From the NCBI GenBank assembly GCA_019925095.2, contig CM034408.1, forward strand, positions 3,659,001 to 3,723,000: a DNA stretch of 64,000 bases, written 5' to 3'. The DNA comes from Dendrolimus kikuchii (taxonomy: Eukaryota > Arthropoda > Insecta > Lepidoptera > Lasiocampidae). Of the stretch, positions 53,744 to 64,000 are shown one piece after another. Each line of letters begins with the position of its first letter. Position 1 is the stretch's first letter. Position numbers and translations under genes: made by a program. The notes beneath the pieces were generated by a model. The model ran no database searches, was not told the origin of the DNA, and saw nothing but the letters and a program-made list of their open reading frames with translations.

Positions 53744-53924
53744 ACAGGCGGTGGTAAAATCCTCCAATATACCTGTCCGATATTTTTATATATACAAACT
53801 ATACCAGGTGGTGGTGAAATTCCCCAAATTTACCTGTTGATCTAACTACTATTGATTTAAGATCATATTCTTACATATATTATAAACTAATACAGGTGGT
53901 GGTGAAATTCCCCAAATTACCTGT
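53744..53924. repeat. Three copies of a 33-bp hairpin repeat
   Basis: Copies at 53744-53776, 53803-53837 and 53892-53924. Each runs from ACAGG(T/C)GGTGGT through a C-rich middle to ACCTGT, so the ends pair with each other. GATC-containing spacers of 26 and 54 bp separate them. Confidence 0.8.
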
Positions 53925-54846
53925 CTGATCCGTCCTTATGGATTCGAGATCATATAATGAATAAATTTAATGATGTATGAAGTATTATCATACACAGTTG
54001 ATTTATGCTTGAAGTAAATGAAACGTTCGGGTGGTCGTCTTATGACTTCCATTTTATCAGGCTTCAAATACACATATGCGAGCTGTTACACCGCTGAGTT
54101 GCATATATCAGCTTCTTTAGTCACGTAGGTCACAATATTGTAGACTCATCTATTGATGTACGTTGACAAGCTGGCACTTCTAGGCGGATCATCTAAAGCT
54201 TCGCTCTCAGGTCTGCTTGCAGCCTCGAGAATATACCAAATTGCCTTTATGATATACGAACCTGAAACGTGGAATTACTAAAGCAATTATCAGCAGTAAT
54301 ATAATATTTTGGACGAGGGTTTCGAACCTTATCCTTGTATCCGTCCTAAACAATGGTGATGCCCTGTTTGTAGTGGACAGCCCTAAGCTGTTCGGGCGGT
54401 GGTTTCTTGGGAGACCTCTCACCATATTTTTATATATTTTATATAAAATATGAAGAGAGAAACAGTACCTCACAATTGTTCATCTAAAATATACTTTTAT
54501 TCATAATCCTATATAAACTATATAACGACCTTCTATATAACATCATTATCTATATACTATTTACCAATTATTTATATGTATGAGAAAAAAGAATATATAT
54601 TTTATAATATTGCATACACGACCCGTAACAACACAATTCTAATTTTATTATTTACAATTTAATATACTGTTCTTGCAGCCGTAACACTACGAGTTTTAGG
54701 ATATTGTTAAAATTTATATCATAGTTCCTTTATAAAAATAAATTTATTAATTTACCCATGATTTATGTTATATGAGTATTGTACTATATTATTTTGTCTT
54801 TATGTAGAATATAGTAATATTGACTTCTATTCATCTATAACTCAAA
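53925..54846. other. Gene-free stretch
   Basis: An 88-codon frame at 54207-54473 on the minus strand has no recognisable domain and is probably chance. Confidence 0.4.
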
Positions 54847-55191
54847 TATATTTTATATCTAATACTGCAGTGTAGGGCCAAAGTTCATATGTAATAGGTT
54901 TTCATCAGTATCTTATACCACATGTAGAAAATCTTAATGTTTATGACTATAAGTATCATAATAAGCAAATTACTATATGGATGTATATAATAACTGTTCT
55001 CTTAAACTGGTTGTTAAATGTATATCTTATATCTAATACTGTAGTGTAGGGCCAAAGTTCTTATGTAATAGGGTTTCATCAGTATCTTATATCACATGTA
55101 GAAAATATTAATGTTCATGACTATAGGTATCATAATAAGCAAATTACTTTATGGATGTATAATAACTACTCTTTAAATTGGTTGTTAAATG
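54847..55191. repeat. Tandem duplication, 174-bp unit
   Basis: Copy 1 is 54847-55020 and copy 2 is 55021-55191; both contain GTAGGGCCAAAGTTC and end TGGTTGTTAAATG. Roughly 90% alike by eye. Confidence 0.85.
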
Positions 55192-55869
55192 AAGTTAATT
55201 GTAGTAAAGTTTTAGGTAAATAAATCTAATTAAACTTGTGATTTACTGGTTTCATTTCAAGACATTTCGATTGGCTAAGCAGTCCTGTTCGATAGACCTC
55301 CATAAAAGACTAAGGGTCACTACAATACACAACAGAGTCCTACTCTGACGATTCACGCCAAATAATATAAAGTTAATTCTATACTCATGAGTGTATATCA
55401 GAAGCCTATGTGTATGGGTATGTGGAGTGATATACGTGATCTGCTTTACTCATATGTAGTGATGCAGATTGGTAGATTACTCCATATATGTGACATGTAT
55501 GGGTTGAGATATAATCTCATGTAATATTCTAATTAAGAGATGGTTACACACACATCATATATCATATGTGTTGTTCATATGTGTGTTTATTATTACTCTG
55601 CGGGGAGTTATAGTTGCAAGTTTTTTAAGGAGGGGGGGGGGGATGTTACAACGGGTCATTTCTTTTGTTTTTTTTCACCGCTTTTATTTAATAATTTATA
55701 TTCTTTCTTTTTATTGACACAAATGCAAAGTACTATTTAGTTTTATATAAGAAAGTTTTTAGGTTAGGTTAGGAAATTTAGGAATTAGTTTACACCGTGT
55801 TCTTTATAAATTTAGCAATATGTTTTATAGTTTGTGTATAAGTTCTTTTTATCTTTGATTTAATTTTAA
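55192..55869. other. Gene-free stretch with a G12-13 run
   Basis: A long G run lies near 55629-55641 (a possible G-quadruplex) and a TCATATG-rich segment at 55380-55590. No gene. Confidence 0.5.
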
Positions 55870-56346
55870 GTGCATTTTATGACACAGCCTCAACCTGATG
55901 TGACGTCGGTGGAGAACCTAGTTCAGTGTCTTGAATGCTCCCAGGCTCGTTTTTTTAAAGGGCATAGAGGCTTAAAAATTAATCTCGGCAACGAGATGCA
56001 TTTTCAACCTCAACTACGCCTCAACAACCTCGGCCCAGCTATAATAATTTGAATGTTACTTTTTCGGAAAAACTAAATAAACTAAAACATTCGGCCATAA
56101 ATTGTTAAAAGAATTCCACGAGGTGCGAGAATTTCGGTATGTCAAGTTTTTTCTAAATTTATCCGTAATAATATTATACTTCGTGTGTCCACCCTGCACT
56201 TTCCAAACCAAAAAGTGGTTAGATCGACATGTACAAAGTATACACGCACAGGCTATGGAAACCGTGCAAACTGCGAGAGCAAGTTTTCGCAGAGGCAGAG
56301 CAGAAACCAGCGCAGGGAAACCCGCTACTAAAATAGGTACAAACTG
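55870..56346 (+). pseudogene. Two C2H2 zinc-finger-like fragments
   Basis: The first frame has CLECSQARFFKGHRGLKI and the second CPPCTFQTKKWLDRH followed by VQSIH, which fit C-X2-C-X12-H-X4-H. A basic tail and stop follow at 56346. A polypurine tract and LTR-like start lie 300 bp downstream on the same strand, so they may belong to a retroelement. Such fingers also occur at the N-terminus of some LINE proteins. Not identified further. Confidence 0.4.
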
Positions 56347-56660
56347 AATAGTGCATTGATGCGTTCCTTAAGTGCCAGTGATACCGGCAATTACGATAGC
56401 AAATCATTAATTTTTACATGTAAACTTAGTCAAGAGTATCTACTTATTTCATGATTGTTGTCATATAAATTTTTACATTGTAAGTACTTTCATAGGAAAT
56501 TTCCTTTATATTATAGTAGTTATTTTAAAAATACGTATGTACCTAATAGGAGTTAGCTGTAACGAATAAAATGTAATAGGCTAGTTTTTTGATATATTTT
56601 TTCTCATTTCAATGATGTATTTCTTTTTGTATAATATTATTTATATTCTCCTCCTTTTAA

Positions 56661-56860
56661 AACAGGGGGGAGTGGTGTTACGGCGTAGCTGCAGTGCATT
56701 GGATTCCGCACGGAATGTACACGTATTAAGTGATATTAAATGAGATATTAAATAAAACGTTTTTCCTTTATGGTTACCCACGCGTACGAGTCTTAACAAG
56801 TGCATTTGTGAAGAGGAAGTGAAAGTGAGAAGCAGCTGCATTTCATGCCCATTACTCAGG
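56661..56860 (+). repeat. Polypurine tract and LTR-like sequence
   Basis: AACAGGGGGGAGTGG is followed at 56676 by TGTTACGGCGTAGC. An AATAAA lies at about 56751, and a CA end is possible near 56859. No second copy in the window proves the boundaries. Confidence 0.45.
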
Positions 56861-57044
56861 TATGCGTGCGTGCTCATTTACAAATTCCCATCCAAATTCT
56901 TCGATACTTCTTTTCCTGTAAAATTGACACAGTTCGCTTATCACAAATGCAGCGCCGCCCCAACAAGCGACGTGATTACATTCCTTAAACATTATTATAC
57001 ACAGAGCATATTTTGAGAATTTGTACGCCGCATTTTCAGTAAAC

Positions 57045-57110
57045 AAGGTTTGCACTCATTGCTGTGCCGGAATTATATCCGCCACAAAGCTGATTTTCAG
57101 TGCAAACCTT
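57045..57110. ncRNA. Hairpin of miRNA-precursor size
   Basis: AAGGTTTGCACT (57045-57056) pairs perfectly with AGTGCAAACCTT (57099-57110). Inside, GCTGTG pairs with CACA..GC and CGGA with TCCG around the loop ATTATA. Total 66 bases with one internal loop. It could equally be a MITE or the palindromic end of an element. No expression evidence. Confidence 0.3.
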
Positions 57111-58309
57111 CCTTTTGGTGTAAGACCAAAACGGCCCAATTTTTTTAATAATTAATAAAACTAATTCTACTTGTGTAATATTTAATTAGTAGATCAAATA
57201 AATTTTAATAAAATCAACAATAAAATACTTTGTAACTTTAAAATTAAAATAAATTTCCGCGTAACTACTTGTATCGAAGCATCTATTCGAATACAATTCG
57301 ACAGAGTGATTGCCAAGTACTACCACATTCTGTGTGCCACATCACTGACATGAGGCAGCAATTGACATTTTACTATATAACCTATAAATATTTAATGTGT
57401 TATTTTACTGTAAAGATATGAAGTGATTAATATATTTTATTTTCCCACTCTATATACTATATAGGCCGTGCACAAGACTTACTCGCGTTACAGGTAAGTT
57501 GTCAGATGGTGGTGTGTTTAATACATAAGAGTTTGTTCATTGAAAAAAAAAAATATAAATTGCAATTTTTAGAATGAGAATAAAAGTGATTTCGGGTGAA
57601 AACTACTTATACACGCTACATTTGCAATTCGATTCGCCTGTCTGTCTAATTAAGGTAGATTGTGTTATCCAAATTAGAAAATGCGAACTATAATAATATA
57701 GATTATTAGTCTAATCAGAAAACTGAATCTGTCTGATTAGATAGATTGTTATTTCAGTTATAAAGTAGGAACTCTAAGGGAAAACCACTTTGAGGTATAT
57801 ATATAAGTATTAAAAAAAAACAAATAAAAATAAGTATTTTAATTAACGATAATCTTACTAAATCAAATAAATAAACTCAACCGAAGATTCAAACATTAAT
57901 CACTCGACTTACTCGACTACACCTACTTCACAAAATCGTAAAGGACTGAAAACACAGCATTACAAAAGAACCTTTGTGAAGCCCATACCGAGACGACACA
58001 CCGGTGAAGCTCGCGTCCACATATTAAAAAAGACTTCAGGAGAACAACTTCAGAATAATATCAGTAATAATTTAAACTCAGTCAGGTTGAAGTTATAAGC
58101 CCCAATGCTTCAACTACTGTAGAGTAAAGCTTTAGTAACCAGGACAGTGCTTAGGTTGGTATTCGAGATACTGGACTATTAGTGCCTATGGTAAAATGAC
58201 CATACCTTAAGGTCAAATGAGTAAAGTAGGATTACGATCTGATGTAAGGTCGCTACATACTGCAAATGCTTGACGAGAAGCACCACGGCCTTGAGGACTG
58301 AAATTGTTA
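57111..58309. other. AT-rich DNA without genes
   Basis: Nothing recognised on either strand. An exon of the MADF partner gene of the Harbinger copy to the right was looked for and not found. Confidence 0.45.
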
Positions 58310-59070
58310 AGACTCGAATCCTCTAATATGTTAGTTTGATTAACCTCATTATCGCTATTTTCCTTATAAAGTTATGTAATATGCATGTTGATAGTATTAT
58401 ATTATCAACCGAATCTGGATTCATTTTTATTCTTCCCTGGTATATTCGGAATTTCTGAGTAAGAATACCAAAAGCATTTTCTACGCAGCGACGAGCAAGA
58501 CCTAACCGATAGTTGAAGACGTTATATTCGCGGTTTCCACTGTTGTATGGGCACGGACGTATTAAATATGTTTTTTAGTGGAAAGGCAGTCACCTATGAT
58601 GACAAAAGGTGCAATAACGTTTGTACTGGGTAAAGTTCTGTCTTGAGGTATGTTTAGAGTACCATTATTTAAACGTTGCCCTAGTGAAGAAGTTGCAAAA
58701 ATTCCGGCATCATGATTTCTTCCCTGAGCTCCAACATTTACGTAAATAAAATTGCATTTTGCATTTACTAGGGCGAATAAAACTATAGACAATGTCGATT
58801 TATAATTAAAAAATAAAGATCCACTGTTAGGTGGTGCTTCGATCACTACATGTTTACCGTCTAGTGCTCCTAAGCAATTAGGAAATTTCCACAGTAGCCA
58901 GAAATCTTAAGCAACAGCTTTCCACATTTCTGTAGTCATCTCGGGTAATACCTCGCTCATTAATTGGTTAACTATAATTTTGCACGTCTTTGACAATTTT
59001 TTTAACTGTGGTGTGACCTAAACGGTAACTAAATGAAACTGTCATATGTGAGTCAACAGTGGTCAAATAT
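58310..59070 (-). pseudogene. PIF/Harbinger transposase, exon 2 (third copy)
   Basis: It begins after a TTTTTAG acceptor (59071-59072) with YLTTVDSHMTVSFSYRLG. The first Asp is in NCLGALDGKHV, the second in GRNHDAGIF, and the Glu in RRCVENAFGILT near 58470. It is broken by a stop near 58908 and a shift near 58562. The full DDE triad is visible. Exon 1 is at 60130-60429. Between them lies an intron of about 1.06 kb that holds a plus-strand exon. Confidence 0.78.
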
Positions 59071-59164
59071 CTAAAAATAATAATAATAAAGAATACATTT
59101 TTTGCTATAATTAATATAAATGTTGTATGTTTCCGACTGGGTAACCTGCAAACAAAGATGAATC

Positions 59165-59978
59165 AATATAAGAGACCAGTACAAAAAATGTTTAAAAAGT
59201 CAAAAAACTAGCACTGGTCGAGCTGCGAAAAAAATAAAATGGTGCAAGTTTTATGAACAACTTCAATTTCTTAAGAGCATTGACGAAGATAGAGATAAGA
59301 TAGAAAATTTTGTAGAACGCAGCGAAATAATGCCTTCTTTACCATCTGACATAACACAATCCATGAGCAACGATTCAGACATTAATCAGGAGTCAAATTC
59401 GCAGTCCCTCAAGGACGTTGTAGCTAATTAATCTCTTACGTCATTTGCAATATCACCAGCTGCATCTTCATCTACTGCTACAAATGAGCAAGGTGAGCCT
59501 CCATCCGACCTGCCAATACAAGAACCTCAGAGGAATCCGCGTCTGAAAAAAAAGATGTCTGCCCTGTTCCTGAATCCGCTTCAGCTACTCTAATGAAATA
59601 TGTGCTCATGAATAGAAACAAAAATACTGAACATACTGAAAAAGAGGAACAACATCCTATCCACGCATTTTACGAGGACTTGAACCTACTTTAAAATCAT
59701 TTTCTCCATATTTGCAACACTTGGGAAAAGGGCAAAATTTTTAAGTAATACACAATTTGGAGCTTCAACAATTAACTTTAAATCTAACGTCTTCGCAATC
59801 TACGCCCATTATTTTGTCATCTCTTTTGCCTTCATCGCCATCAGTGCCGGTTATTTCATCGCCATTGCCAGCTTCTGAACATTCAGGGACGTCGGATTCA
59901 ATACAACTTTCTGAACAACCAGGGTCGTCGGAGTCAATACAACTTTATTTCTCGCAGTATGATACTGCTAATGACTAA
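59165..59978 (+). pseudogene. MADF partner protein, exon 2 with BESS-like end, inside the transposase intron
   Basis: INIRDQYKKCLKSQKTSTGR and KIKWCKFYEQLQFL are the last third of a MADF domain and the region after it, exactly what is missing from the exon at 35798-35976. A Ser-rich linker follows, then a short BESS-like region (FYEDLEPTLK, LQHLGKG) in broken frames, and an open Ser/Thr/Pro-rich tail to the stop at 59978. It is oriented opposite to the transposase and lies wholly within its intron. Confidence 0.6.
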
Positions 59979-60129
59979 TATTTTAAAAGAAATGTCGTAT
60001 GATTATAATTTCAAAGAGGGGATTGTAGCTAAGTGGCGGCCACGTGGATCGATAGATCTGCAAAGTTGTGCATGTCCATGATTACAATTTTGAAATAAAT
60101 AACTACTATATAAAAATGTCTTTGATTAC

Positions 60130-60429
60130 CTTATACATACAGCCAAACGTTCTCGAGGTGTGATAGCTCTTTTTATAACAGTGTCTTTCTTAAGTAAATG
60201 AGAGCTTAGCTTATTTTCCAGCAAAACATTCTTTTGGCATTCGAAAATACTGATAAAATTGAATCTCTTCATCCAGAGGTTCTTTGTAGATAGTGTGGTA
60301 TTGACCTTCTTGTTCTCTATTTTGCCATGTAGGATGTACAGAAAATCTCCTTTTCTTGTTCACGGTCGTAGCTACTTCGTCCTCTAGAGCCATAGCAATT
60401 AAAGCCAATTCTTGAAATAAAAAATCCAT
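60130..60429 (-). pseudogene. PIF/Harbinger transposase, exon 1
   Basis: From MDFLFQELALIAMALEDEV (ATG at 60429) through FSVHPTWQNREQEGQYHTIY and FYQYFRMPKECF, typical of the HARBI1-like N-terminus. After one or two frameshifts comes KRAITPRERLAVCIR and then a splice donor GTAATC at 60129. The RRWW motif is replaced by RRFS. Confidence 0.68.
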
Positions 60430-60599
60430 CTTTTCTTGTTCACAACACTAGCACGTTACATCCGAGTCACTGTCACGGTGCGTATGCATTTACATCACGT
60501 TCCCGTTTTGAACGAGGCAGTCACGTCCCCGTCCCGTGCAAGGTAATATCTCGTTACGTATACAGCGACCTTTAATTGCTAATATTGATAAAGTAGAAT

Positions 60600-62690
60600 T
60601 TAAAATAATCGATATTTTGCTATCTCCTTCAGATGTAACAGACTGTGAAACCTACACAAATAAGAGGCGAAGTAGGATATAAAAATGCAAAGATTCAAGA
60701 AATGGTGCTTTTACCTGTAAAACTAGGAAATCATATAATAGATATTAGCTTTTTAATCGTTCCAAATTTAAATCACTCCGTAATATTAGCATTTGACTGG
60801 CTCACCCTAACCCAACCAGCTATAATATTACAAAAACCAATGGTTGGGCTTCAAATAAAGATTAATAAGAATAACATTTTTATACCTTTATTGGAATATG
60901 TTTTCGAAGGCGGGGTTTCAGTATTAACCAAAGAAAATAATAATTTGAATTTTCAAGAGTATTTAGATGATATAAAAACTGCAGTTTACAAAATAAATAA
61001 ATTAAAACTAGTATTAATTAAATATGCAGCTGTATTTGCTAATAGATTAAGCAGAGCTAATTGTTATGAACACGAAATTAAAATATCCAATCACACTCCG
61101 ATCCGAAAAAGAACTTATCCAGTGTCACACGCCTATAGTACTAAAATGGGAGAAAAGCTAACCAAAATGATGGGTATTACTCGTATATCGAGGGGAACCA
61201 CACCTTATAGTAGTCCGTTAACGTTTACTATTACACCTGACTGATCACTTCGCGTGGTATTAGACGCTGGAGAAATTAATAAACATATGTTATCAGAGGC
61301 GAAAACGCCGCCAATGCAATTAGATTTACTAAACTCATTTCATGGTGTATCTTTTATTAGTATAATCGATTTAAATAATGCATATTTCCAAATATCGATT
61401 GCCGCTGAAAATAAAGAGTATACAGACTTTACTTTTAATGGAAAATCTTACATATATAACGTATTAACACAAAGCTTAAGAACATCAGTTGGAAGTTTTA
61501 ATAGGGCAATGGATTTAATTTTAGAGCTAAAGGTTAGCCCATTGTTTTAATTATTTAGATGTCTTAGCTAAATAAGAAAATAAGGGTTATTGTGGTAGAG
61601 CTCTTAAAGGATCTGAACTCAGATGGACAGTCATAGAACAAGAGTTTTGGGCTATCATATACTGTTTGTTTAAGGAAATTAGAAACTTATTTACGGGGCG
61701 TTAAGATAATTATTAGAACCGTTCATAAAGCATTAACATTTGTTAGGTCATGGAAATTATATAATAGCCGAATAATTAGGCGGATATTATTTCTTGAACA
61801 ATTTGATTATCAAATAGAACACGTAAAAAGTAAAGGTAACATAGCCGTTGACGTATTGTCTAAATTTCTATCCGAAGCAATATTAATACAGGGAGATAAT
61901 TTATATAGTTCAGAAAAATTCATTACATGGAAACCTTAAAACTTAACCTTATAAAATTTTAATAAATAATTTGGAGCATATTCAACATTTTCAAACGAAT
62001 GATAAAGAAATCCAGGAAATTGTTAACAGTCTGAAAGGTGGAATGTATAAATAATAATAATGTACTGTATGTTATGGTTAAACCAAATACACGTGTTTTT
62101 CTATACCCCTTGAATTAAGAGAATCTTTATTATTTATAGCAAGTTCATGAGAAAATGGGACACCAAGGACCATATAAAATATTTAAAAGAGAGATTTTAT
62201 TGGATTAATATGAATAAAAGTGTTAAACTCATTTTAAAAAGTTGTCACTTCTGTCAGGTTTCAAAGAGTGACAATATTAAATTTATCCATGAATATAAAT
62301 CAATAATAACAGAACAAATAGGAGATGGCCCTTTAATTAGAGGAAAATTTGGCGCAATTTACATTTTAGTAGTACAAGACTCATTTAATAAATTTGTGAA
62401 ACTATATGACATAGCTAAGGTCTCGTCAGCGGCAGTCATTACAAAGATCAAACAATTTGACAAAATCATAAAAACCAAAGTTATAATGACACATAATGGT
62501 AGTCAATTTAGTTGTAAAGGCTGAAAAATGCACTAAAAGAACTTAGCATTAAACCAATTTACACAACGGTTAGGAATTCTAGACCTAATACTACTGAAAG
62601 GGTTAATAAAGAATTAGAAAGATTGTTTCGATCTTATTGTCATGGGAACCATAAGGAATGAGCAACTATTTTAAGTAAAATTGAAAGTTT
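60600..62690 (+). pseudogene. Element J: decayed relative of element I
   Basis: The protease end, RT, RNase H and integrase follow the order of element I: VILAFDWL, LTFTITPD then an in-frame stop, FISIIDLNNAYFQI, a YLDD site turned to YLDV, a large deletion to RWTVIEQEFWAIIY, then integrase with CHFCQVSKSDN and MTHNGSQF, where Asp of TDNG has become His. Many stops. The left end joins the Harbinger copy; the right end is lost near 62690. No gag. Confidence 0.82.
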
Positions 62691-63111
62691 TATGGTGGTG
62701 CCCCAGGCTGCCCCCATTTAATCATGATCATATCATTATCATTCTCCATAGAAACAAACTGAATATTCGTTCTCCTGCTCCGGACGAGTATGTTAATCTT
62801 AATAATAAGGTAAATGTCGGATAGATGCCATAGGGGGATAGATGCCATTCGCGAATCAGCTTCTTCGTGGAGCGGTCACGAAAGTCTTGCTCACGTCTAT
62901 CTAAAGTAGTTTTCCGCGCTTTTCTCTCCGGAAAAGCGATAAATTGCAAGTGCAGTGTATAAGTGATAGTGTACAGGTTTTAGTTCGATCGGATTCGGTG
63001 CGGATAGGAGTTTTGTCGGGTGAGCCTCAATACTGTTACCGTTTGCTTGTTAATGCCGTGCGCGTAACGGCCGCCGCGCGCTTTTTTGTGTGTAGTGCTT
63101 CGCTGCGCCAC
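62691..63111. other. Junction stretch without a gene
   Basis: Contains the direct repeat GATAGATGCCAT at about 62822 and 62840 and GC-rich sequence after 62980. No coding signal. Confidence 0.4.
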
Positions 63112-64000
63112 AATAGGACTCTGTTGTGCCGCGCACAACGGTCCTGGCGGTGAGGGCCATTCGTGGATACCGTACAGTGTCGTGGACGGCGTCGACACTC
63201 TTGGCAGACGATCCGCCCTGGCCTCTCCAGGCGGACGTACTTGCCAAAGTTCGGCGCTCCCGACAGGATGCCCTCGTACGTGGCCTGGTTTACTGCCAGG
63301 CCGAGCTTCAGGCGATCAGGACGCGGGAAACCGCGACCATGATCCAATCTTGGTCAGTAGAGTTGAAAAACCCTGTGGCTGGCATTGATACGGCGGAAGC
63401 AGTTCGACCGCAGCTGTTGCGATGGCTCTCGCGAAAACGCAGGACCCTGACCTTCAGGATGACGCAGATACTTACGGGGCATGGGTACTTCGATAAGTAT
63501 CTGAATCATATGGTGGGCTGCCTGCCTTTACCCCAATGTCGCCAGTGTGGCGCACAAGACACGGCGTTTCATACGCTAGTTGAGTGCGCAGCATGGGCAC
63601 CACAAAGGTTCGAACTCGAGACAATAGTAGGTCCGATCGATTCGCTCGGCAGTCTAGTGCAAGCCATGCTGCATAGCGATGATCATTGGGTGAGTGCGTC
63701 CAATTTCTGCGAGGTAGTGATGTCTCAAAAGGGGGCCGCAGAACGAGATAGGGAGAGAGGTACAATTGCGCATGCGTCTCACGGGTACCGACGTTAGTCG
63801 GGGTCCCGGAGGCGCAGATATGTGCATGATCTCCCTCCTTGAAATACCGCTGCAGGGGCCCAACATCTAGGGAGCAGAGGACTCTTCACCCCTGTTGACG
63901 AAATTAGTTTGCACTGCTTCCCGGGGCGTTCTCAAGCAATGGGGCGCTAGGATCAGCGTGGGCGTGACTACGTTCTACGTCTCACGCTCTTCCTGCCATA
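63112..64000 (+). mobile_element. R1-like LINE, 5'-truncated, continuing past the right edge
   Basis: An open frame from about 63115 to the TAG at 63795 encodes the RT C-terminus: RAIRGYRTVSWTASTLLADD, QILTGHGYFDKYL, and the zinc-like CRQCGAQDTAFHTLVEC, then a basic helical end. A GC-rich 3'UTR (63798-64000) runs off the window, so the poly(A) is not seen. Same clade as the insert at 43125-43829 but clearly different in sequence. Confidence 0.82.

Noticed and set aside
53744..53924. CRISPR-like repeat array
   Set aside because: Only three diverged hairpin copies with unequal spacers, in a eukaryotic genome without cas genes.

Overview
This window is eukaryotic, gene-poor and built almost entirely from transposable elements, many nested inside one another. 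It looks like insect DNA, most likely from a moth or butterfly. The evidence is a mag-clade Ty3/Gypsy element with a tRNA-Ser primer site, a Jockey-type LINE, R1-like LINE ends, mariner, pogo, piggyBac and Harbinger remains, and two short interspersed tails that I associate with Lepidoptera (near 2.46 kb and 34.2 kb). I see no host housekeeping gene, rRNA, tRNA or CRISPR array. Such density fits a W chromosome, pericentromeric heterochromatin or a piRNA cluster; that placement is inference.

0-32.3 kb. Almost every LTR retrotransposon here lies on the minus strand. A mag-clade gag-pol is open across all 650 codons to the left edge (1-1951). An old Gypsy (17.6/297-like) element, called A, is split into 2517-3415 and 20996-23672 by a CsRn1-like element, E (3421-20990, 5-bp target duplication ATATC). 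E was itself entered by a Gypsy element F (4506-15583, duplication AAAC) and by a 958-bp foreign coding segment (18368-19325, duplication TAATA). F was entered by a full Jockey LINE with two intact ORFs (4702-9995) and by a short LINE tail (11536-11773). LTR divergence falls in the expected order: about 2-3% for E and under 1% for F. To the right are Gypsy element B (23672-25886), a fold-back, element C with a solo LTR inside it (27448-28166), an env/LTR remnant on the plus strand, and a mag-like element D broken by a mariner.

32.3-43.8 kb. The strand bias changes to plus. There are broken pogo-like, Harbinger, MADF, LINE ORF1 and piggyBac pieces. They are followed by Gypsy-like element I (38.4-42.9 kb) with gag, a textbook -1 frameshift signal, a G-patch, protease, RT, RNase H and integrase. 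An R1-like LINE 3' end with a 13-bp target duplication and poly(A) tail follows.

44.2-57.1 kb. An intact pogo/Tigger-type transposase gene (770 codons, C-terminal PHD finger, 5'UTR intron) is flanked on both sides by copies of a 14-bp motif. Then come about 10 kb of AT-rich DNA without genes, containing tandem duplications, repeated hairpins and one good TATA/initiator promoter, then C2H2-like fragments, a likely LTR and a miRNA-precursor-like hairpin.

58.3-64 kb. A Harbinger copy has transposase exons on the minus strand and a MADF-type partner exon on the plus strand inside the transposase intron. A decayed relative of element I and an R1-like LINE running off the right edge complete the window. 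Many single-base frameshifts lie in homopolymer runs, so some apparent pseudogenes could be assembly errors.
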